A stretch of 64,000 nucleotides of DNA from Nectonema munidae (Eukaryota; Nematomorpha; Nectonematoida; Nectonematidae): positions 116,185 to 180,184 of the forward strand of contig JAUIRK010000266.1 in assembly GCA_030549495.1 (NCBI GenBank), written 5' to 3'. The stretch's first letter is position 1; each line of letters opens with the position of its first letter. The position numbers and the translations under genes were made by a program. The notes below the pieces were generated by a model, which was not told where the DNA came from, ran no database searches, and worked only from the letters and a program-made list of their open reading frames with translations. Shown here piece after piece: positions 35,301-47,300 of the stretch.

Positions 35301-38300
35301 GTTTTAAATTTTTTATAGAAACTCTATCAAAATACATGATAAAAATGGGACTGTCCCGCCTAAAATGGTGCTTCTGGTCAGTTTAAGCCAAAGTTTGATT
35401 TTTGTCTTCTTAAAATTTCTTTACACTAGTGATGGGGTGATTAATCGGAATTGGAATCGTAAGAATCCGGCTTTTTTCATGTATCCTAATCGAAATCCCA
35501 TCGGAAAATTTTACGGATACTTCCGGATATCTTGTCTTCAATTTTTTTGAAATATAATTTTTTATTAAATAATGTATAACAAAGTCTATTGTTGAATTCT
35601 TTTCTGATAAACGTTTTTCTTCAAAACTGTCTATAAGCAAAAACTAAAACACGAAGACGTGTTTTGGGACCCAGCGTGTTTGAAATCTAAATGCTATTTA
35701 AAATAACCTTTCAGCTGGATTTGTATAATAATATTCTACAATCTATATAATAGTATTATGAACGATTTTTTTAATATGTATGATGTTTTTTGTTGAAACA
35801 TGGTGTATGTTTGCTAAAAAAGTTGCAAACCCCCTTTCCATGTGGTGTGTATGAAAAGATTATAGAGTTGTGTTCTTCTTTTTGTAGGATCGTGAAGCAT
35901 GACATTGTATTTTACGAACTCAAAGTAGACACATACAACGCCATGATTTGTTCACTTCGTCCCGGATGCCGAACCATCGTTATTTTTGTAGACGAAAATA
36001 CCAAAGAAAAGTTGTTGAAAAAGTTCTCAGAAATTGTGTATCCTTATCGCAAGTAAGTTCATCACAATTAATTTCATTCTGTCTCGAGAGGGAAGTAGAT
36101 GTTTGAGCTTCCTAATGCATTTTTAGTCACGTCTATATTTTAAGATATCACTTAAAGAATTTTTTAAGGTTTCCTATAAAATTTTTCATTATAAATTGCT
36201 TTATGTTTGAAATCAACGTTTTATTATAAGCAATTTAACTTATATTCAAATTTTAGTTTTATCCAAAAAAGTATGACTAAAAGCAATTTTAAGTGTATTT
36301 GAATTATTTTTTGGACTTACCTAATTTACTTATCTCTTAAAATTATGATTGCTGATTTTCAATCACTACCTTATATATTATTTCATATTGTAAGTAGAAC
36401 AACATTTGTAATGACATACCGGTTGTCTTTAATCAATACCTGGTGTTTTATATATGGTAACTTGTACACTGCTGCTTAGTCTAGCCGATAACCTATGCGA
36501 GTTCTGTATTTTAGATGTCGACTTATACCTCAGATATTAGCAAAAATCATAACAAATTACTCTCATTTTGGGGGTCGACTTATACTCCGAAATATACGGT
36601 ATTAAGGATTATATAAAAATATTTTATCAATAAATAATAAAACAACTTACTAAAATACAGGGAAATCTGTTTATAACGGAGTTGGTTATAACGAACTTAT
36701 GCATACAACGAAACAATTTGATTGTCCGGTCAAAATCTCTTTGTTTTAAATAAACCGCTTATAACGAAGTCGGCTACAACGAAATTGCGGGTATAGCGTG
36801 CTGATTTCCTATCCCCTTAAGCAAAAAAGTCATTATAAATTGATCTGATATAACGTAGCTCCGCCAAAGCACGGAAGTTTACTGACATGTTGGAAGGCCT
36901 CGCATGTTTAAAAGACTAATAAAGTTTGTATGTGTATGTGTTTTAGTCATTTTTTTGTGAATTGTTTTGAGACACATTCAAATCCACTCTGTCCAGTTTG
37001 CAATCAACACCCACACAACACTCATCATTTATTTAACTGCCCACATATTTTCACGACACTCAAACCCATTCACTTATGGTAAAAGCCATGCAAAATAGTT
37101 AACCTACTTACTTTGTGGGGAAACCGTTTAGCAGAAGCTTGGATCTGACTCATTTACATGTATTATATATCATATTATTATTATAAATATATATATATTA
37201 TTTCTAGCTATATGTAGAAGCCTTCAAAAAGCCAGCAGTACCTTATTGTGGATTTTTGCGGGTTGGCTGAAATTACACTGGTTTATCGCTGCTGCTGCGA
37301 AAGTGTAACAAAATTCTACACTTTTCCCTGAGAGTATTTGCTTTTATGGAAATACTCTCTCAGTTTAAACAAAGCCTTGTTTTCAACTGATAGATTATAC
37401 TCATATAAAGATAGTATAATCTAGGGGCTAACAACAACAACAACTAATAAAGTTTAACCAAGGATTTTGATGAACCTTTTTTAAATCGTGTGACGGAGTT
37501 AACATATGATGTTATGACCAAGCGCTACAGTGGTGTATAAAACAAATATTTCACTAGTAGACCACACCTTTGAACATTTTTAATTTTCGATAACAATTTT
37601 ATCAAGTATCTTTTTTCGATTTGAACAAAAAAATTGAGTATGTAATGTATTTTTAACAAATATATAATAGTGATATGAGTTAAGAGCGCTGTAATTGGCT
37701 AGCTATATTCTGGCTTTGTGTAGTAAGGTGTCAGGATTCGATCTCTGAAGTCTCGAAAAAGTAATTTCAGTAAGTTCAAACGATTATTATTAATGGTCAA
37801 CGCTGAGAAAGGCATCCGTCTAAAAAATCATTAATAGATGATGAGTTAAGAAGTATCGATAATGCAGCTCAGATTAGATATTTGACCTACATTTTACCGG
37901 CAGACATTTGGCCGAAGAACATTTAGCCCACCGACATTTGACAGAGGGATATTTAGCCGAGGGGACATATTTAAGCGAATGGACATTTCACCAAACATGT
38001 ACATACCATTTGACAATTTTTGATAGCCTTGCTTTACTTCCAGTAAGTTTGCAATCTTGCGCTCTGTGCAAATCTGTAGCGAAATTTTTGTTTTCTATTA
38101 TTATTTTTTATACACAAATTATAATTATGTGATGAATAACTTATTTACTCGGAGTTACATTGCCAAATGTGTTATGATATGACATGACTAATTACAAATC
38201 TACAGCATAATTTTTGTTTTCTTTTATTATTCCTAACTTCTATACACAAATTAGGTGATGAATATTTTTATCTTCTTGAAGTTACATGACAAATGGTCCA

Positions 38301-41300
38301 TTCGGTCAAATGTCCGTTTAGTAAGATTTTTGTACTGCCAAATATCCATTGGCTAAAAGTCTTTTGGCCAAATATACTTAAAAAACTAATGCATTTTTAA
38401 TGCACAAAGAGACACACATTTTTGGAGAACGGAAGCACCGTGCGGTCAGTTAAAAATTTTAGTCTAGCTCGTCAAAATGTAAATGCAAGATAGGCACTCT
38501 TGTAGACAATATTTTGTTGATAAATAGTAAATGAGAATGATAAATACATTTTATATGCTTATATTTTCGTTCATTGGAGGCGCCAATCAAAATGACCGTT
38601 GATTTTTATCAACAAAAAATTAAAACTAATATTGTTTATTTTTTGGGAGAATTTTACAGGGGTAAATTAAGGCCGATAGGTATAAAGCCAGCTTGTGTTA
38701 AGGATGTTCTCTTTGCACTACTTAAATTTCGCGTAGTTTGCATAAGAACTCTGCAAGTATCTTATTTAACTTATCTTTTCAATAATAATATTCGATAAAC
38801 TTTGAGCTTAAAAAATTAAAAGTATTGTTTTGAAATGTGCTAAAACTTCAATCGGTGCCAGTTTTTACCCGGATTTTAAAGATGGCTAGATTACTACTAC
38901 TCGGGAGACAGACGTTCATAACTTTCAAGTTGATCATTATCATCACTCATTCGTTATCTTGGTAGAGAGGTAAAGATTTGCGGTTAGTAATCTCTGTTTA
39001 CTTATAATAATCACTATTTTTTATTTCTTCATTCTCTTTTTTGGCAAGTTCATTTCCTCTTGGGATATTGATACCATTTGCCGTTTTCATTGGGCATTGG
39101 TGCGTTTGCATTAAAGCCACACTTTAATAATCTCAGCTTCCGCTTTCATTTTTCAATCCACTTTCCTACATAACTTCTTTGCCCATGTGATGAATTCCTT
39201 TTTCTTTAAATGCACCTTAAATAAAGATTTTATTCCTTCACTCGTTAAATAATCGTTTTTATATTATGTTAGCAATGCAAGCCTGATTTTTGGATATGCT
39301 TACATCGCCAAGTTCATTAATTGGTACCGAAAGTTATTGCTACAAGTAAGAAGTTATTTCATTAAAGCTTTTTGTCTTCGCCCCCCCCCCCCTCTTTACA
39401 ACTATAGTTGAAGTATATACACGTGTATTTTAATCTTAAAGAATTAAAGCTCATAACTTCTTTCTGATTAATTCATATATGGGTAAAAATGTTCAATCTC
39501 TATATATATATACTACCATATCAGGCTTTCTCGCTTATCATGCCACCATTAAATTTTCGACCCCTAAATGTGCTTTCAGCATATATCTCATGTTTCATGT
39601 CAATTTCCTTTTAAGACACGAATTACGTTATGCTATACTAACTTCTCTTTTGTATCTTTGATTTTCTAATCCAACATTTTTTTCAATATTCGACTGTATA
39701 ACTCTTTGTACACTTAAACTTTTTCACTTGTGTGCAAACTCAAAAAGTTTTTTCTTTTCAAGTCCATTCTTATGAAAATGTAACCAAAATATCGTTATTT
39801 GAACTCTAAGCTGTATGCAAGCACACTACCCTACTGTAATTCCACTACGGTTCGTTAACTTCACAATTTTTCAATCTCTCGTTATCATTTTTTGCAGCAA
39901 CAAAAAAATTAAACACGTATTTAAAACTTCAAAAGTGTAAAATCTAAATATAATTCAAACATATTGAGTACCTTGAATGTAGCATTGTTGTAGCAGTGTG
40001 TTGTTGCCTATTTATATTGAAGGATATTGAATTATATTTATGTAGTGAGAATACACAAGATGTCATTTTTTATTTTTATAAAAGAACTCGTAATAAACAT
40101 TCAAGTTGCCTATCAAGTGCAAGAAGACCTAATCAATTAACGTAGAAACGAACACAAGCCTTCAAAATACTCTTTGTTACTGTTTTCCTTAATGTTTACT
40201 ATATTTAGTTCGTTATCGTAGCGAAAAATTAACGAAAATATTCTTATTTTCAAAACTCTCATATATAGAGAATTTTCATTTTTTAAAAATACAATAAAGG
40301 AATTATGAGACATGGTTTAATTGAAAACACACACATAATAAGATGATGATCACATATTATGGTGATTTCTGCAACTCGTTTTTTAGATTCAATCTTTCTC
40401 TAAAGTGAGAAGCCCTAAAAAGTTTTTTATGTTTCAATCGTAGTTAAGTGTGACGACACTTATTACTTTTATATTATCCATTTTTTTTTGTAAATTTATT
40501 ATTTAAACACATCAAGTTTTACCTCATCAATTCACTTCGCAGTTCAATGAATGAGGATCGTTTTAATGCTCTCATTCTTCCTTCTGTTTTAAAAATTTTG
40601 ATAAAGCTTATATGCTTCAAATTTGAGTTCTAGTTTAGTAAAATCCGCCCCTCCCCCCCCCCCCTAATGCCAATGTCTAGATCCGCCCCTGTATATTATA
40701 GTTAACCAGAATACAAATTGAAAGGCGATGCTCAAAAGAGTTCTAAAATTTTGTTGTGACCGGCCTATATTGTATATGAATGCTATTAATGAGAGTGAAG
40801 TTGTGCCGTGTTATCTTAAGTATTGAATTAGAGAGTAATTTTTTTAATGCCATTATTATGAAACATTTTTGGTTTGACACCAGTTTTCGAGTCTAAGTGA
40901 TTAGTTACAGATGGAATAGGAGTAATGCAGAACTTGTTAAATCATTTCTAAACACGATTTAGGGACCTAATCCTCTAAGAGAAAAAACTACATTTGGAAT
41001 GATAAAATTTAGTTGTCTTTTTATATAAGAGTAAAGGAAAGGCGCGAATCAGTGAAGCTATTGTTTTCACCTTTTTTTCTATCAAAGACTCATTTTCTTC
41101 AACAAGTTTTTTTCACTTTTTTTTAACTTGACTTTTAGTTAAATAGAAATCCTTCTAAGATATCACTTAAAGAAACCATCAAAAGTTGTCTTTTTGAACG
41201 GGTTGTCGCTTAATCCGATTTAATTAGCTCAATTGTAATTTATTGAACTTGTTAAAGTCAGGTTATCTTTTAATATATACTGTATTATGCCACTTAAGCT

Positions 41301-44300
41301 TATATTATACATTGTTTATCTGTGATGTCGACTCCTCAACACTTAAATCTTAAAAAATAATTTGTCTGAAACATTTAAAGTTGCTGTGTTTACAAAACTC
41401 CTTGTAAATATTCATATTATGTGAACTCTATATTACTTTCTGTGTTCTTCGGATATTATGAAATTTTTTTGATGCACAGTAAAATCCCCTTATTAAGTTA
41501 CCACATTGGTCCTTATTTTTATGGTCCTAATTGCGACATTGTCTTCCTAGTGAGTTTGGAGATAGATAAATCATATGTGTGGATCAAATTAATATAAAAA
41601 CAAAATAATACAAACAATCAAAATTTATTGAATAAAAATTTAATTTTAATAAATTCTGGTTTGTTTTTTATGCTGACTATAAAATAATCTTTCCTATAAA
41701 GGGAGGGGCTTCAGCTTTTTCAAACGCTAACCAAACATCTGTCAATTCAATATCCAAACAATATTTTTTTATGCGTTCTGTGAAGTCTAGCGTTCCTTTC
41801 GAGCTACAACACGTTTTTTGTTTCCATCATCAACTGTTTTTTTTATCATCTATTGATTCTTCTTTAGAAAAAGTTTTAACATGAAGAGGTGCAATTCTTT
41901 CTTCCCAACCTTCTGTGAGTGTTTCTGATGTAGGGAGATTATCTTCTGCTCCGCGATAATTATCACCCTTTATAGGTTCTTCTGAAATTTTTATATTGTT
42001 TGATATATCAATTCTAGCAAAAACGATGTAGCATCTTCTTTATTATTAGATATTTATTTTAACAGTATCTGACTTACAGTTCAACATAGCTTCCATAACC
42101 CAGTAGCAGGCCTGAAGAATATTAACAGACTTGCTTATTTCTTTTACACAAGTGTCAGGGTTAAATTTTAACATAACATGTCTAGATAACTTTTTTTATA
42201 GTTTGTTTATGCATTGATAAAGAGGTTGTAATGTAGAAGTCGTATTAGAAGGAATGAATACAAGCTAAACATTGGATAAATCTTGATCTTTAAGATGAGA
42301 AGGAGCATTGTCTAAAAAAAATAAGAACTTTACATTTCTGTTTCTTAATGCGATTATTAAAACTTTTATATTTTAAAACCAAGTAAATGGTAGCTTTATA
42401 TTCTATTATAACCACCTTTCCAAATTCACCGCATTGATTAACACAGACAGAGACTGACATGCCATCAATAATAATCACATACTTTTCACGCTTTAAATAC
42501 ATTTGGCATTGCCTGACATAACTGTTCTTGATAGCAAGCTGTAAGTTACAATGGTCGAAATAAGGAGTCTCTTTTCTATTAATTCTTACTGAAATGTATT
42601 TATATATGTATGGTCGTAAAAGTGGATTAAAGAGATGGTCTTATAAATGAGACTTGTTATAGAAACTTATATAGTAAAAAATGGTCGCAAAGCGAGATTC
42701 TACTGTATTTTATTTCTATATCTGAATTTTTGTGGTTTGAGCACTGGTTCCCAAATTATACGTAATTTTCTCCCAGCCATAATTCATCAATTTTTCTGGA
42801 AGAAGACGGGAAAAAATAAAAATGTGAAAATCAAGAATTATTTGGTTTAGGATGAATATAACTTTTATTTCTTAATAATAAATATACGAAATTATGCTGT
42901 ATTGTGATTTTTATATCTAAAATATATTTAATCATTTTTATAGCTTCAACATCCCTTAATTCATGATCTTTGATTTATAACATTTATATCAGTTAAAAGT
43001 TTTTTAGTATCTTTCTACGTGTATTTTCAAATTATAATAGACATTGTATTACATTCATTTAGACAACTTATACATGTTCGCATCAAAATATACATTCATT
43101 GATTGATGATATAAGTAAATGTATCTACCCGGACCAGAATGTGATATGCAATTTTTATCATCTCTAACCTTTGTTTTATAGCACACTTTGTTATTTCCTG
43201 GTAAATTTCTATATGATTATTTGTTCTCATGTCCCAAAGTATTGAAAAATGAAAGCCTCAAGCCATTAAAATTCTTAGCTAGCTTCCATACGTGCTCTCG
43301 AGTTTTCAAAATCAGTATTTTGTGTTATTTTCAGTATCTAGTCATATCACAGAAGGATATCCGGTTCGGGTGATCTGGAATTCAAGTTCAAAAGTTTCAA
43401 GCTACGATCAAAACATCCTACTTTGTTGCATATAAAATTATGGAACAACAGAAATGTCACGCTATTGCACAGAATATGATTATTCCTTATGCATACGAGA
43501 TGATAAGAAATGTACGTGGGGAGGATAAAAAGGAAGAAACTTAGTGCCATATCTCTATTAAACAACAAAATCCGCCCAGGAATTGGTGATATGGCAATCC
43601 ATATTCTGTCTAAGGTTACGAACGAGATTAAGGAAAAGTTATATATTAAATTATCGATAAAAGTTAATGAATCGTCTCACGTACCCAGTTGTGCTATTCT
43701 TCTTGGGTTCTTCCGTTACGCTCATCACGGCGAGAACAAATAAGAGTTCCTATTTCGTGGTGATCTGCTCACAATGATTAAGGTAGAAGATGTCTTCAAT
43801 ATCATCAAGGGTTTCTTTACTAGGAATGGGTTGTTTTGGAATAGGGTTTAACAGGTCGGCAAAGATGTTTGTATGCCAAAATAAATCAAATCAAATTAAG
43901 ACCATATTATAACGCGAAAGAAAAGTAAGAATGATTAACTACCACATTCTATAATATTTTTTTATCCCGGTCTCTCTCGATAGAGCATCGTCGATAATGG
44001 GTAGTCATCGTGAATTACTGGGCCTCATACAAGCTGTGAATCATGTATTATTTATTAATCAGTATTCTCTTGGATCGAGAAGTCTGTCTGGCAATCAGTG
44101 TTTAAAGATGTGAAAATTGTGAACTTTATAAAGTCCGGAGTTGTGAACTTGTTGATATACAAGGAGCTTTTCAATGAGATGACAGAGCGGTATTTAGTTC
44201 TTTTGCACTAAACTGACTGATGTTCGCTGGTTATCACATAGCAAGGTTATACGCTGAGACATTGAGTTTGGAAAGGTTGTTATGAAATTCCTGAAACAAA

Positions 44301-47300
44301 AGGATTCTCCTTTTACTATTATGTTTACTAATAATGAGTGGTTTTCTCTTCCTTGTTACTCGGCTGACATACTTTGAGAGCTGAACAGTGGTAATCTGCA
44401 ACTCGGCGGTCTAAACACATCTTTCAATTTTCCTTATCACAATGTAACTGCATTTATAGGGTAACTAAGACTCTGGATCCAGTGCTTGAAGAAATGAGTA
44501 ATCAACGAGTTTGTTAAATAGAATAGTCATGCTGGATCATTTCTGCAGGTCACCAACAAAGAAACAATGAAGCACTTAAAAAAACATGCGTCACTACTTT
44601 CAAAAAGAGTGACCAAAACAACCGGTCTTCAATGTAGCCTTTCTCCATTCTGTCTCTGTTGAGTCCATCCATGATTTTATTTCTCTGCAAATGAAGAGTG
44701 GATCACAATGCGAGGCAATGAATGAGTTCCAAAACCAAATATTGTTTTCTTTTGCATTTCACAACTTGCTGATTCTCCATTAAAAAGAGCCTTAGTTGTA
44801 GGTATCATTTTCACCAACTTATCTGTGAGAGAAGACATTTTCAACAAGCTCGGGATGAAAGTTAAAAAGCGAATCCACTTAAATACAAACCAAAAAATTC
44901 TTCAACTAGCTTCATGAGTGCAACTCGATCCATCTCACTGCTGTTATTGATATTATTGCAATAGTCATTTTATATGCAAAATTTTCAAATGCAATAAATG
45001 AAATGAAATATCTCTAGTTTTTTAATTTACCGATATTTATCAATGTTGACAATATTTTGTAATTGGGGTAATGTGTTATGCTAACCTGGCTAACAAGCTG
45101 AATTGATTGGAGAAACCAAAAAAAGAAAAACAATCAATCCTGTCTATACGGGTAGCGTTTTTACCCTTTGAGGACCGTTGTGACACTGGTGTACCATGAA
45201 ATTAAAATCGTTTGCTTTAGATGTGTAAAATTCCATTGAAAAAAAAGCAGTGATTATTCTTTAAAATTCTGGTCTTCAAAAGGTTAAACAAAATTTTATC
45301 CTTATAGAAATTCCAAATTATAGAAGGTTGACGAAAATTTATGCAAAAAATAAGTATTTATGCTCTAAAATTTTGTATATATAATTAGGTGATTGGTCCT
45401 AATCGAGATTTGGTCATCAATCCAAAGAATTGTGTTGGAACAGTTCTGGTTTTGAATGGACATCGGCGCTACTTCTGTATCTACCACGCTAGGCACAGCG
45501 AGTTACCAATGAGTAAGAAAAGCAAAAAGAGTTCGAAGCAGCATTCTCGCAAAACAAAAGCGCGCTCTACTCCGAATAACACGCACGACGGTGGTAGCAA
45601 TTGCAAAGACAAAAAAGACAAGAACAGCGACGAAAGAAAGAACAAATCGCTTCTCAAAATCACTTTGTCAAACTCAAACAACAAACATCCTCTAAGTACT
45701 GAATCTTCCATTTTCCTTTCTATTTTCTATGCATGCTCGACGTTGAAATCTATCAAAACTTCTTTACCTGTCTCTCAGAACTGGGGAGTTGTAGGGAAAA
45801 TATCCCCTACTCACAAACTCCGATTTCACATACTTAAAAAATTAAAAACTCTTTGCTTCCGACTTTGACTAAAGGAGGATCCCTCCATATTTGGGAGAAT
45901 GAGTATGCTTCTTTAGATGCTGGATTCGATAACTCAAGGTCTTGGGTTCGATACCGCATCAAGGATGCTTTCTTCATAGTTCGATACAAGCAGCGCAATT
46001 AGGTCTTTTCCATGAAAACACCCCACAGTACCTTTACCGTATGCTTACAAAAATTAGAATATTTTTTTCCTTATTTTTTAATACTTAAAAAGACCGACTC
46101 CTAAATTTATTAGATACGAATTCCGACTCAATTCCCTTTAATCTCCGACTCCCTAACTATGCTGGCTCCTAAGCGAAACTGAAAAAAGCCTTCATTTTTC
46201 TAGTCTATATTTTTGAAAGTTTTTAAGTTTAATCTTTATATATGTAAACAGAGTTAGAAGGAGATTTAAAGGTTGAACCATATTCACAAAAATTAAAGTT
46301 CCCATCCTATGGAATTTTAAAATAGTTGCGGAGTCTGTATCTAATAAGTATTTTAAATAATGAAAAAAAGTTAACTTTTGTAGGGATATGGAGTGGCCTT
46401 TGCTTAGCCGAAGCGAGAAGTAAAATATTTCAAAATTTCGAAGATTTGGAGTCAAATTCGGATTTCTTACTCACTCCCAAAATATTCCAATATAGTCTCT
46501 CCTCTGTTTAATTAATGAAGAAAGATTAGAAGATTATTAAAATCGAAGTATTAGCAGATTGTTATTTTAAAAACAAGATATTTTATTTGACAAAAATTTA
46601 CAAAGTTCCTTACAAACTTTTTCAAGATAGAATCTTTTTTGTGCGCCTTTATTTTCCCAAATTCATGATGAATTCATTCTTGAAAAATTATCTAAAGTGA
46701 CAAAATAATTATTTAAAAATTGATTTACCTTAAGAAGTTGCATAATAGTCTATTTCTTGCGTTTGCCAAATTGTGAACAGAATTCGAAAAAGTTCGTTTT
46801 AGATCAGTAATTGCTCTTGAAATTTGCATTAAACTATTATCATTTGTTTTTTTTCCTGCATCAATCTATGATTTCACAGGATCGTCTTTTATTAACTAAA
46901 TCATTCATTTTAAAAATATTATTACCATAGTGAAAAAACGATCAATTAAGGATTCAAAAATATATATTTTGGTAAGTCAAATGTACTTTTGACTAGATTT
47001 GTATAAAAAGTGGCATGGCGTAGTCGGCCCCTCCCTTGTTCCAACAACTATGTACTAATTTTTTTGATTAAAATTGAGGGTTGGTGTTACCTGATTTCAT
47101 ATAAAAAAAGTTTTTTTCACTTTAAACATGCTTTTTAGAATAAACGACGAAAACCAGGTTTTCCTATTTTGGTTTAAATTGCCAACTCTGCTCCTATAAA
47201 CATCTACTCTGGCAATAATATGTTTTAATTTAAAAATATTTTCAATGAAAGTAATCACAATGTGCAATTTCTAAATTTTCTCCCAAATTGCCTTTCAAAT

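Noticed and set aside
37908-38132. 74-codon frame with repeated HLTEGYLAEGTYL-like words
   Set aside because: The words come from the GACATTTGGCCGAAG units of the MITE end, not from a protein.
43170-43373. Frame after TGTTTTATAG as the missing DNAJC16 exon
   Set aside because: The peptide (TLLFPGKFLYDYLF) does not resemble the expected segment and no suitable donor keeps the phase.
45696-45868. Extension of the DNAJC16 exon to the open-frame end
   Set aside because: The phase of the last exon requires the donor at 45,695, and the extension has no homology.
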